Assembly (NCBI RefSeq): GCF_025847205.1
Contig: NZ_JAOYTH010000012.1
Coordinates: forward strand, 62,001 to 126,000
Length of the DNA: 64,000 bases
Origin: Pararhizobium sp. YC-54
Lineage (GTDB): Bacteria; Pseudomonadota; Alphaproteobacteria; Rhizobiales; Rhizobiaceae
Reading direction: 5' to 3'
Shown: positions 45,105-53,626 of the stretch, one piece after another
Position numbering within the stretch: the stretch's first letter is position 1
Layout: every line of letters starts with the position of its first letter
Translations under genes and position numbers: made by a program
Notes under the pieces: generated by a model
Databases searched by the model: none
Told to the model about the DNA's origin: nothing
What the model saw: only the letters and a program-made list of their open reading frames with translations

Positions 45105-46205
45105 TCAGTTCCTCAACACCCGCGCCGCATTGGCCTCGAGCGCTATGCCAACCGTATCGCCTTGGCCGAACCGCGCACTCTGCAGGGGCTTGTTCTGTTC
45201 TCGCAGTGTAAACAGCGTCTCCCCGTCGGAAAGGCGGACGTGATAGTGCGTATCCGTGCCGAAATAGACGACGTTTTCGAGGGTACCGGTCATCTGGCAG
45301 GCGGCCGGCTGGTTCGGCGGGCAGAGCGTCGCATGCTCCGGCCTCAGAACCACCGTCACCTCACCCGAGGCCTGGAAATCCAGGGGCACCGTTGCCGAGA
45401 TACGGCCGGCGACCGCGGTATCGACATCGGCAATGCCGCCATTCATCGCGCTGATCCGGCCTTTCAGAAAATTGGTCTCGCCGATGAAATCGGCGACAAA
45501 GCGATCCGCCGGCGCATCATAGATCTCTCTGGGGTTGCCGACCTGCAGGATCTTGCCCGACGACATGACGGCGATGCGATCCGACATGGTCAGCGCCTCC
45601 TCCTGGTCATGGGTGACGAAGATGAAGGTGATGCCGGTTTCCGCCTGCAGACGCTTCAATTCGATCTGCATGTCCTTGCGCAGCTTGTAGTCCAAAGCCG
45701 ACAGCGGCTCGTCGAGAAGCAAAACCTTCGGCTGGGGTGCAAGCGCGCGGGCAAGTGCTACACGCTGCTGCTGGCCGCCGGAAATCTGGCTTGTGCGCCG
45801 GCCGGCGAGCGCTTCCATGCGCACCAGCTTCAGCATGGCATCGACGCGGTCCCTGATCTCCTGCTTCGGCTTGCCGAGCATGGTGAGGCCGAAACCGATA
45901 TTTTCCGCCACCGTCATGTGCGGAAACAGGGCGTAGCTCTGGAAAACCGTATTGATCGGCCGCTTGAAGGGCGGCATGGCGGCGATGTCTTCGCCGTTCA
46001 GCATGATCTCGCCGGATGTCGGGTATTCGAAACCGGCGATCAGCCGCAACAGGGTGGTCTTGCCACAACCGGAAGGCCCGAGAAGCGTAAAGAACTCGTT
46101 CTGCCGGATCGATACCGATGTGTCGTCGACGGCGGCGAACGCAAACTCGCCAAAGCCGAATATTTTAGAAACATGGCGGATTTCGACCGCGTTCAATTCC
46201 GCCAT
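45105..46205 (-). CDS. potG: Polyamine ABC transporter ATPase (PotG/PotA-like)
   Basis: 366-residue ATP-binding subunit. Walker [11 protein letters not shown]-loop [15 protein letters not shown], signature [14 protein letters not shown], Walker [14 protein letters not shown]-loop VTHDQEEAL, then a C-terminal TOBE/MOP-like domain ([10 protein letters not shown]..., [13 protein letters not shown]). ATG 46205 is preferred to a GTG 9 nt upstream; neither has a clear ribosome site. Together with PotH, PotI and PotF it forms a complete importer. Confidence 0.92.
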   Translation of the reverse strand: MAELNAVEIRHVSKIFGFGEFAFAAVDDTSVSIRQNEFFTLLGPSGCGKTTLLRLIAGFEYPTSGEIMLNGEDIAAMPPFKRPINTVFQSYALFPHMTVAENIGFGLTMLGKPKQEIRDRVDAMLKLVRMEALAGRRTSQISGGQQQRVALARALAPQPKVLLLDEPLSALDYKLRKDMQIELKRLQAETGITFIFVTHDQEEALTMSDRIAVMSSGKILQVGNPREIYDAPADRFVADFIGETNFLKGRISAMNGGIADVDTAVAGRISATVPLDFQASGEVTVVLRPEHATLCPPNQPAACQMTGTLENVVYFGTDTHYHVRLSDGETLFTLREQNKPLQSARFGQGDTVGIALEANAARVLRN

Positions 46206-46316
46206 TTGCGGCACACTACCCGTTGCATGAAGCTGTTCCCGCCTTTTCGGCTTTGCGCTAGGTGACCACAGTGCCTGACCGTTGACAACACCCTTCTTAA
46301 TATTTTGATCAAAAAA

Positions 46317-47990
46317 TTATCGGGAGGAAAAAGTGACGCGTCCGCCGCAAATCGTGGTAACGGGCCGGATCATCTGCAAATCTTCGGGAGCCAGCTTTTC
46401 GATATCGCCGCTGAGCACGACGATATCGGCAAGGTAACCTTTCCGGATCTTTCCTTTGCGGTCCTCCTTGAATTCCGCATAGGCCCCTTCAACACAGTAG
46501 GCGCTGAGCGCTTCCATCAGGGAAAAGGATTGGTCCGGATCGCTCTGTGCCCAGCGTTTGCGCGTCACGGCCGCTTCTATGCCGATAATCGGATCGATCG
46601 GCGACACCGGCCAGTCGGAGGCAAAGCAGATATGGGCACCGGCATCCTTGAGCGTGCGCCAGGCATAGCTGACCGGCCAGCGGTCCCGGCCGATGCGCGA
46701 CACGGTCGGTTCCAGCGGCAGACCGGCACAGCCCGGCGGATGCGGCGGCTGCATCGAGGCGATGACACCGAGTTCGGCAAACCGGGCGATGTCATCGGGA
46801 TGCACGACCTCGATGTGCTCGATGCGATGTCGGCTGTCACGGATACCGTTTTGGGCGCGCGCGGCCTCATACCCGTCGAGCACTGCCCGCACCGCGCCAT
46901 CGCCGATCGCATGAACCGCGATCTGCAGTCCGCGCCGGTCCGCTTCCACCGCGACCTCGCGAAACGTTTCAGGCGTGAACAGACCCTCGCCGCAATCGCC
47001 GGGCTTGTCGGCGTAGGGTTCCACCATCACCGCCGTCCAGCTGTCGAGCACGCCATCGTAAAATATCTTGACGAGGCCGGATGACAGCCAGTCGCTATCG
47101 AAACGGCGGGCTAGATCGGACGCCTTTTCGAGCATATCGAGCGACATGAAATTCTTGAAGTGAAAGGGAATGATCACCCGGCACGGCAGGCTGCCATCCT
47201 CTTTCTCGATCGCTGCAAGCAACTCCAGCTGGTAGAGATTGCCATCCATGTTCTGGACGGTGGTGATGCCGTGGCGGGAACAATACGCAAGGCCGCGCCG
47301 CATCACGGCGATGTCCTGTGCCCATTCCGCTTCGTTCGGATAGGGATCGGGCTCGCCGCCGGTCGATAGGCCGAGCCGGTAGCGATCGAATCCTCCGGCA
47401 GCCTGCAACGGACTGAACGCCTCCATTTCGCGCAGCTCCCCGGTCGCCAGGCCATCGGTGCCCATTACCACCTCGTTACCGGGGCCAAGCTCTGCGCCAT
47501 GCAGCATACCGACGAGTTCCAACGCCTTTGTATTGGCCCAGGCGGTATGATGATCCGGGGCGAAGAGAACCAGTGGCTGGTGGGCGAGAATTGCATCGAG
47601 ATGATGACGCGTCAGCCGTTCGGTCCCGCCGAGGATCGTGTAGTCGGCACCTTGGCCAAACAGCACCTTCTCTGCGGCGCGCGTCCCCGCATAGGACCGC
47701 ACGGCCTCAGTCAGGGCCGCCAGTCCGCTCACCCCGGCAAGCTGGAGATGGTCGAGTTCGGCGGCGCCCGAAAACAGATGCATGTGATTTTCAGAAAAAC
47801 CCGGAAGCACCGTGCGTCCGGCCGCGTCGATCACCTGCGTGCCTGCACCGCGAAATGGCTCAAGCTGCGCCGCCTTGCCAACCGCGAGGATGCGGCCGGC
47901 GGCCATCGCGACGGCCTCGGCTCGGGGCTGATCCTCATCCAGTGTCAGAACACGTGCATTGAGAATGAGGATATCGGCGGTCTGCGTCAT
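46317..47990 (-). CDS. Metal-dependent amidohydrolase, YtcJ-like
   Basis: 557 residues of the amidohydrolase 3 / YtcJ group. Metal motif in FSENHMHLFSG, later HAIGDGAVRAVLDGYE, HRIEHIEVVHPDD, ASMQPPHPPG and CFASDWPVSPIDP. No signal peptide. Relatives act on N-acyl amines, imidates or cyclic amides; exact substrates are mostly unknown. It sits between the fusion gene and potG in the polyamine gene array, 111 nt upstream of potG. Confidence 0.83.
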   Translation of the reverse strand: MTQTADILILNARVLTLDEDQPRAEAVAMAAGRILAVGKAAQLEPFRGAGTQVIDAAGRTVLPGFSENHMHLFSGAAELDHLQLAGVSGLAALTEAVRSYAGTRAAEKVLFGQGADYTILGGTERLTRHHLDAILAHQPLVLFAPDHHTAWANTKALELVGMLHGAELGPGNEVVMGTDGLATGELREMEAFSPLQAAGGFDRYRLGLSTGGEPDPYPNEAEWAQDIAVMRRGLAYCSRHGITTVQNMDGNLYQLELLAAIEKEDGSLPCRVIIPFHFKNFMSLDMLEKASDLARRFDSDWLSSGLVKIFYDGVLDSWTAVMVEPYADKPGDCGEGLFTPETFREVAVEADRRGLQIAVHAIGDGAVRAVLDGYEAARAQNGIRDSRHRIEHIEVVHPDDIARFAELGVIASMQPPHPPGCAGLPLEPTVSRIGRDRWPVSYAWRTLKDAGAHICFASDWPVSPIDPIIGIEAAVTRKRWAQSDPDQSFSLMEALSAYCVEGAYAEFKEDRKGKIRKGYLADIVVLSGDIEKLAPEDLQMIRPVTTICGGRVTFSSR

Positions 47991-48072
47991 GATGTTACTC
48001 GCTGCTTGCCATGAATGTGGCGCGAGCTAAGCCGATCCGGCCGCGCAATTCAACGGGGGCCTCTGTGTTTTC

Positions 48073-50997
48073 CTACCATCCATCGGAAAGCACACGCTCC
48101 AGCATATCGGCAAAGAAATCGGCACTTTCCCGCGACAGGCAAAGCGGCGGCTTGATCTTCAGGACATTGAGGTGATCGCCGGTCGGCTGCATGATGACGC
48201 CGAGCTGCAGCAACCGGTCGCAGATCGCCGCCGTTTCGCCGGTTGCCGGCGCCAGCGTCTCGCGGTCACGCACGAATTCCAGCCCGAGATAAAGCCCCAT
48301 GCCGTGCACGGCGCCGACAAGCGGAAACCGCTGCCCGAGCGCCTGCAGGCGGCGTCTCAGGTGGTCGCCGACGACACGGGCATTCTCCTGCAGGCCGTCG
48401 TCGCGCATGATATCGAGCACCGTCATGCCGACGACGGAGCTCACCGGGCTGCCGCCGGCGGAGGAGAAGAAATAGCCTTCCTTTTCCAGCGAATCGGCAA
48501 TCGCCTTGGTGGTGATGACGGCGCCGAGCGGATGGCCGTTGCCCATGCCCTTGGCGACGGTGATGATATCAGGGACGACGCCCTGCTCTTCAAAACCCCA
48601 GAAGTGATGGCCGAGACGGCCGTAGCCGACCTGCACCTCATCAGCGATGCAGACACCACCGCGCGTCCTTACCCTCGCGTAGATGTCCTTGAGATAACCC
48701 GGCGGCAGCGGAATGCCGCCGGCATTGCCATAGACGCACTCGCAGATGAAACCGGCCAGTCCCTTGGCCTCCCGGTCCAGTTTTTCCAGCGTGGGCGTGA
48801 CGGCGTCAACATAGGCGGCAGTCGAGGTGGGCCCGCGAAACGGGCCGCGATAGGTGTTGGGCGACATCACCGGATGCACCCAATCCGGCCGCGTCGTCAG
48901 CGCCTGCGGATTATCGGCGATCGAGGTGGAAACTGCGTCGCTGGCAACCGACCAGCCGTGATAGCCTTCCAGCAGGCACAGCATGTTGCGCGCGCCGGTC
49001 GCCGCCCAGGCGAGCCTGAGCGCCAGGTCATTGGCTTCCGAGCCGCTGTTGACCAGGAAAACCGTATCCAGCCCCGCAGGGGCAAGCTCAGCCAGCCTTT
49101 CGGAGAAAGCAACGACGGAGGCATAATGAAACCGGGAATTGGTATTCAGCCGCTGCCATTGGCGGTGCACGGCATCGGCAAGACGCGGATGGCCATGGCC
49201 AAGGATGGTGACATTGTTGACCATGTCGAGATAGGCACGCCCCTCGACATCGACCATATGCTCGCGCAAACCACGCTCGATCTGCGGCGGGGTCTCGTAG
49301 TAATTCTTCTGAGGTTTCGCAAAATGGCTTTGGCGACGGGCCAGAACGACTTCACTTTGCGGCATCGGTGCATCGCAGTCGAAACCGAGAAGCCGGGCCG
49401 GCGATGGGCATAGCGCCAACCACGCCGCGGCGTGGTCCGGAGAGACGAACGGCGGTGGTACGATATCCTTGTCGCGGCAGAGCTGGACGCGCAGCGCACC
49501 CCTGTCACCCGCCGTGCCGGCGACGAGACCGAGCGGCTGGCCGGGGTGGATGAAATCGTCAGGACCCGGCAAGGCATCGATGCCGGCCAGATGCAGTGCC
49601 GCATCCCGCCCCAGCAATATCAGGCCGCCATCGGTGAATTTCAGGATGCCGCCGAAAGGCGCGGACACGCTGGTGCCCGCCGGTAAAAGCAGGTCGACAT
49701 GAACAGCGCATGTTTCCGCCGGTTCCGGTGAAAGCAACACTGTCCGGGTCAGCCGGTATTCGCCGTAGCGCGTCGCGACAACCGCATTTTCCCGGGATGC
49801 CGCCAAAAGCAGCCGGTCTTCGAGACCGGGCTGCGGCCACGCAACGCCGTCGAACACATCACTTTGCGTATCCAGTGCGATCACTGCGATCCTGGATACC
49901 TCGATTTCCGGCAGCAGACGATCGCCGGTGATCGCGGGTCCCTGATCGGTCAACTGGCCGACAGCCTGAAGAATCGCCGTCTCCATCAATGCCGCGGGCA
50001 CCGAAACTGCAACGTCGAAAATCATCCGTTCGTGATCGATATTGCCGCTGACATAGCTGTTGTCCGGTTCGAGCGCGAGTTGCTGCTCGCTGCTTGCCAC
50101 CAGCACGGCCGCGCGGGCCACGATCAGGGGCCAAAGTGCGCGCAATTCCGCATCGTTGAGCGGGAAAACGGCGTGAAACGCCTTGATCGCGGGCAGGACG
50201 ATGCAGGGATCGCCATCGGCATGATGCAGCAGCGAGGCGCAGGTGACGGCGAGATCGGCGACAAGCCAGCCGTTGACGATATCGCCGAAATCGATCACCC
50301 CGTCCGGTATCAGCTGGCCGCTGCCATTCACCGAGCTGACGACATTGTCGTCGGTGATGTCGTGGTGGATTGCCTGTTGCCTGAGCTCCGGCTTCAACCC
50401 GTCGAGCCGGCGCATGGCTCTATCCATCTCCCGCTTGATGCGCTGCTTGTGGTCCGCATCCTTTACCGCTGACAGGAGGTGGCTGACGACCTGTTCGGCG
50501 TTTCGCAGGTCCCATTGCAGGTCCCGCGACAGGCCGGGATGGGTAAAATCAGCCAGCGCCAGTGCCAGCCGGCCGCCCAGCGCACCGAGTGCGGCGACGG
50601 TTACCGCCGGCAGATGCTTGCGCCGCGTCAGCGGCTGGCCCTCGATATAGTCGAGCAGGCGGATCTGATAATCCTCACCGCGCACGGTGACAAACAGGAT
50701 GTCCGCGCCATTGCCGGCAGCGACGACCCTCGGCACGCGCGGTGTTGCCGCTTTGCCGGCAATATGGCGCAGCGCAGCGTTCTGCGCTTCAAGCTCGACG
50801 GTCGCATAGTCGGCACGGCAGATCTTCAGGACGAAACGGCCGCTTGCCGCGTCGATGCGATAATTGCGGTCCTGCTGGCTGCCGAGTTCGGCGATCGGCC
50901 CCGACAGGCCGTAGTGAGCGGCAAAAAGGCTCGCGGCATCTTCGGCACTCACATCGGGCCGCGACAATGCTGCCCGCCGCAAAAAAACATGTTCCAA
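48073..50997 (-). CDS. Kinase / degenerate M23 / class III aminotransferase-like fusion (second paralogue)
   Basis: About 974 residues, same three-domain order as the protein at 24921-27971. The kinase keeps its catalytic motifs (AIHHDITDDNVV, VIDFGD). The phospholyase-like domain keeps [14 protein letters not shown] and the PLP lysine in AKGMGNGHP. The middle M23-like domain has lost its zinc ligands: HLGLD in the paralogue is AVHVD here, and HLHLQI is ALRVQL, so it cannot be an active peptidase. Start is uncertain: no in-frame ATG gives a sensible N-terminus, and the chosen TTG has GGGGGA 7 nt upstream. First gene of a nine-gene minus-strand array with polyamine transport and amide hydrolases. 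Substrate unknown; a phosphorylated amino alcohol intermediate is inferred. Confidence 0.85.
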   Translation of the reverse strand: MEHVFLRRAALSRPDVSAEDAASLFAAHYGLSGPIAELGSQQDRNYRIDAASGRFVLKICRADYATVELEAQNAALRHIAGKAATPRVPRVVAAGNGADILFVTVRGEDYQIRLLDYIEGQPLTRRKHLPAVTVAALGALGGRLALALADFTHPGLSRDLQWDLRNAEQVVSHLLSAVKDADHKQRIKREMDRAMRRLDGLKPELRQQAIHHDITDDNVVSSVNGSGQLIPDGVIDFGDIVNGWLVADLAVTCASLLHHADGDPCIVLPAIKAFHAVFPLNDAELRALWPLIVARAAVLVASSEQQLALEPDNSYVSGNIDHERMIFDVAVSVPAALMETAILQAVGQLTDQGPAITGDRLLPEIEVSRIAVIALDTQSDVFDGVAWPQPGLEDRLLLAASRENAVVATRYGEYRLTRTVLLSPEPAETCAVHVDLLLPAGTSVSAPFGGILKFTDGGLILLGRDAALHLAGIDALPGPDDFIHPGQPLGLVAGTAGDRGALRVQLCRDKDIVPPPFVSPDHAAAWLALCPSPARLLGFDCDAPMPQSEVVLARRQSHFAKPQKNYYETPPQIERGLREHMVDVEGRAYLDMVNNVTILGHGHPRLADAVHRQWQRLNTNSRFHYASVVAFSERLAELAPAGLDTVFLVNSGSEANDLALRLAWAATGARNMLCLLEGYHGWSVASDAVSTSIADNPQALTTRPDWVHPVMSPNTYRGPFRGPTSTAAYVDAVTPTLEKLDREAKGLAGFICECVYGNAGGIPLPPGYLKDIYARVRTRGGVCIADEVQVGYGRLGHHFWGFEEQGVVPDIITVAKGMGNGHPLGAVITTKAIADSLEKEGYFFSSAGGSPVSSVVGMTVLDIMRDDGLQENARVVGDHLRRRLQALGQRFPLVGAVHGMGLYLGLEFVRDRETLAPATGETAAICDRLLQLGVIMQPTGDHLNVLKIKPPLCLSRESADFFADMLERVLSDGW

Positions 50998-51136
50998 TCT
51001 CTCGTCCCCCGGAATCAGATCGCGGGCAGATTGGCACAACCATGTGTGAACGCGAATGACAAATCCGGGCGTGCCGACCCGGAAATTTCAAGACGAGCGG
51101 TGCCACCGCATCATCCATCCATGCCGCACAACGCAG

Positions 51137-51165
51137 AAACGCCCGCTGTGAGACAACGGGCGTTT
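51137..51165 (-). terminator. Terminator-like hairpin after the DUF1127 gene
   Basis: AAACGCCCG (51137-51145) and CGGGCGTTT (51157-51165) form a perfect 9-bp stem with an 11-nt loop, 35 nt downstream of the DUF1127 stop. The U-run is contained in the stem end. Confidence 0.65.
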
Positions 51166-51199
51166 CAGAAAACTTCGCTGGAGGCGCTGTTTGGTGTGA

Positions 51200-51346
51200 T
51201 TAGCGAGCGACCGAGGCGCGGGCAATGCTCTGGATGTCGGCACGGTCGATGCCGAGGTCGCGCAGTTCGCGAGTGGTCATACGGCCAAGTTCGGCAATCG
51301 TCTGACGGTACTTGCGCCAATTGTTGAAAGAGCGTGCTACGTTCAT
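51200..51346 (-). CDS. DUF1127 small arginine-rich protein
   Basis: 48 residues, starting MNVARSFNNWRKYRQTIAEL and ending IQSIARASVAR. The middle TTRELRDLGIDRADI is the DUF1127 signature. Such mini-proteins are abundant in Rhizobiales; members influence RNA turnover, phosphate physiology or stress responses. AAGGGGA lies upstream of the ATG. It has its own terminator-like hairpin and no operon partner. Confidence 0.9.
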   Translation of the reverse strand: MNVARSFNNWRKYRQTIAELGRMTTRELRDLGIDRADIQSIARASVAR

Positions 51347-51643
51347 GATGATCCCCTTTCTAGGGCTTTCCAGGCCCGGCAGCCATTCAGTGGCGCCGTT
51401 GCCGTTGTGATGAGCTGTTTATAAGCTTCCCGATTATGGAGGAATAGCGCCAATATCTCAGGCCACCCATGCGCTGGATGCATGGTCAACGTTCAGCGCT
51501 CGACGGCAAGCCGGTTACGAAAAATTGCGCACGCCTACTTCGAAGAGCGAGGCAAAAGGCGTAAGATGGTTTCTTTCAAAATTGGATGAAACTTTTCTCC
51601 TCATGCCGCGTTGCAGTCGCTGAGCAAAACAGGAGTTTCTAAT

Positions 51644-51823
51644 ATGCTCACAAAATTTTCTTATCTCGCATTCGGCTTCGTTCTGGGCGCTGCTCTCTTG
51701 CTGACGCTGACAATGGTGAACAACAACAGCACGGTGCTATCGAAAACGAGCCGCCTGAACGGTACTGCCGCGCCTGCCTACAACGTCGCGCCCGCGGATT
51801 TTGCCATGGAACGGTTTGGGTAG
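51644..51823 (+). CDS. Small single-pass membrane protein
   Basis: 59 residues: short N-terminus, a hydrophobic segment (FSYLAFGFVLGAALLLTLTMV, across residues 5-25), then a polar tail with NNNS and ending ADFAMERFG. Family not recognised. AGGAG 8 nt before ATG 51644 supports it being translated. The segment could also be an uncleaved or cleaved export signal. It lies alone between DUF1127 and NUDIX genes. Confidence 0.6.
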   Translation: MLTKFSYLAFGFVLGAALLLTLTMVNNNSTVLSKTSRLNGTAAPAYNVAPADFAMERFG

Positions 51824-51921
51824 GTAGGCCGTCGCAGGGAGTTTTGCTTGAAGCTCGCGCTCATGCGTGGTCGCGATGGTGAACCCCATGTTTTTGGATC
51901 AGGAGCGCTCCCGTCCACCCT

Positions 51922-52431
51922 TTACGGCAACAGAGGCGGCTGCATCGACAGGAAAATACTCTTCAGCTCTGGCTCACGAACACGCCGGGCCGCCTCGGCG
52001 CAGGAGACCCACTCGCTGAGCCGCTGGCCCTTCTCCCGAAAGTCGTCGCAACTCTCCTTGACCTCCAGCAAATGGACCTGGACGCAGCAAGGCGCCCGCT
52101 GGCCGTTGTCGAACACCTTCAGATAGGTGAAATATCCGAACGGCTTTTTCTTTGTCTTGCCGCGCACGCCGGCCTCTTCGAAGGCTTCTATCGCGGCGAC
52201 CTCATGCGGCTTCTTGCCCGCCATTGGCCAACCCTTGGGAATGACCCAGCGGCGGCTGTCGCGGCTGGTCACCAACAGCACTTCGAACATGCCGCCGTCT
52301 GCGCGGATGCGATAGCAAAGCGCTGCGAACTGCTCGTACATTCGCTCCTTGAACAGCCTGGCGGCAAAAGGCGCGAGTTCGGATAGAAACGTGCCGGACT
52401 TCTTCGACGATTTTCTCAGCCCGCCGCCCAT
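51922..52431 (-). CDS. NUDIX hydrolase
   Basis: 169 residues. Domain begins FAALCYRIRADGGMFEVLLVTSRDSRRWVIPKGWPM (across). The Nudix box reads GKKPHEVAAIEAFEEAGV, with EA where canonical boxes have RE, but EExG metal residues kept. Similar alphaproteobacterial proteins are related to diphosphoinositol/diadenosine polyphosphate phosphohydrolases; the substrate is unproven. The ATG at 52431 lies 5 nt downstream of the lacI stop (GTGAG upstream), suggesting co-transcription with lacI; an earlier ATG (52464) overlaps lacI. Confidence 0.85.
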   Translation of the reverse strand: MGGGLRKSSKKSGTFLSELAPFAARLFKERMYEQFAALCYRIRADGGMFEVLLVTSRDSRRWVIPKGWPMAGKKPHEVAAIEAFEEAGVRGKTKKKPFGYFTYLKVFDNGQRAPCCVQVHLLEVKESCDDFREKGQRLSEWVSCAEAARRVREPELKSIFLSMQPPLLP

Positions 52432-52436
52432 AAGGC

Positions 52437-53441
52437 TCACCCGCCCCTGATCGAGGTCCGCCATACCAGATCGGCATGCAGGCGCACCGTATGGTTCTCG
52501 GGCTGCGCCGTCTCCGCCACCAGCCAGGACACGGCCTCGCGGGCGATCATATCGACCGGTTGCGCGAATGTGGTCAGCCCGTAGGATGACCAGGATGCCT
52601 GTTCGATATCGTCGAAACCGGCCACACAGATCTGATCCGGCACCGATATCGAAAACTGATGCCGGGCTGCATCCATGAAGCCGCAGGCCAGGAGATCGGT
52701 AGCACAGAACACCGCATCGGGGCGCTCCTTGCGGGTCAGAAGCTGCTGGGCGACGGCGCGGCCGCTTTCATACCCCGTATGGCCGAACCGTTCGACGACC
52801 ACATCCAGGCCCAGCGCCCTGGCAGCTGCAACGAAGCCGCGCTCGCGCGCCATCAGGCTCGGCGTGCCCGCCTGCGAATTGGCAAAGGCAAGCTTGCGGC
52901 AGCCGGCGCGCACGAAAGCCGTGGCGATGCGCGCCGCCGCATCCGCGTCATCAATGTTGATCTTCAGCGGCCCTTCCCTGTCGTCATCGCGGTTGATCAG
53001 CACCAGCCGCTGACCGTTTTTCAGACAGAGATCGGTGATGGACTTGTCCGGCAGACCGGACAGGATGATCGAGGCATCGGCCCGGTAGCGGATCGCCTGC
53101 CTGAGGGCCAGATCGACGCTGCCGTCCGACCGGTCGGTGTTGATCAGCATCGATATCTTGCCGGAATTCTGCAACTGCTGTGTCAATGCGCCCAGCAACG
53201 CCGAGCGATAGGGCGTACCGATCTCCGACACGATCAGACAGACGATGCCGCTTTCGTTGCGCATCAACCCACGGGCGAGATGATTGACGTGGTAGCCGAG
53301 TGCTTCCGCAGCATCGAGCACCTTCTGCCGCGTTTTCGGAGAAACGCTGGCACCTGACGTAAACGTACGGGAAACCGCAGAGCGTGAAACGCCCGCTTTT
53401 TCCGCCACTTCCTGCGCACTGACGAAGAGTTTTTGTGACAC
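52437..53441 (-). CDS. LacI-family transcriptional regulator
   Basis: 334 residues. HTH and hinge: VSAQEVAEKAGVSRSAVSRTFTSGASVSPKTRQKVLDAAEALGYHVN (across 7-53), followed by a periplasmic-binding-like effector domain ending CVAGFDDIEQASWSSYGLTTF. GTG 53441 is preferred (AGGGTGG 8 nt upstream); a GTG at 53498 would extend into the operator region. Three TTGCA-N6-TGCAA sites lie in the divergent spacer towards the ABC transporter, so it very likely represses that operon and itself in response to the imported solute. Confidence 0.88.
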   Translation of the reverse strand: MSQKLFVSAQEVAEKAGVSRSAVSRTFTSGASVSPKTRQKVLDAAEALGYHVNHLARGLMRNESGIVCLIVSEIGTPYRSALLGALTQQLQNSGKISMLINTDRSDGSVDLALRQAIRYRADASIILSGLPDKSITDLCLKNGQRLVLINRDDDREGPLKINIDDADAAARIATAFVRAGCRKLAFANSQAGTPSLMARERGFVAAARALGLDVVVERFGHTGYESGRAVAQQLLTRKERPDAVFCATDLLACGFMDAARHQFSISVPDQICVAGFDDIEQASWSSYGLTTFAQPVDMIAREAVSWLVAETAQPENHTVRLHADLVWRTSIRGG

Positions 53442-53468
53442 GCTGCAATCCACCCTTGAATGCACAAT

Positions 53469-53494
53469 TTGCACAATTTTGCAATTGCGTGCAA
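53469..53494. promoter_or_regulatory. Two overlapping LacI-type operators
   Basis: TTGCA-CAATTT-TGCAA (53469-53484) overlaps TTGCA-ATTGCG-TGCAA (53479-53494). Same half-site and 6-nt spacing as the site at 53566-53583; located directly upstream of lacI. Confidence 0.65.
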
Positions 53495-53565
53495 GCACTC
53501 GGTCGAGCGAAATGTGACAGTTTTGTGACGATTTTGTTTGACAGCCGTTTTCATCTCATGCAGCA

Positions 53566-53583
53566 TTTGCACACGCTTGCAAA
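53566..53583. promoter_or_regulatory. LacI-type operator upstream of the binding-protein gene
   Basis: TTTGCA-CACGCT-TGCAAA, 6-bp arms with a 6-nt spacer, 43 nt upstream of the transporter start codon. Roughly nine helical turns from the lacI-proximal sites, so looping is conceivable. Confidence 0.65.
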
Positions 53584-53626
53584 AAGCGAGTGGCGTGGAG
53601 GCGTCGCTTCAACAGGAGGAAATTTC

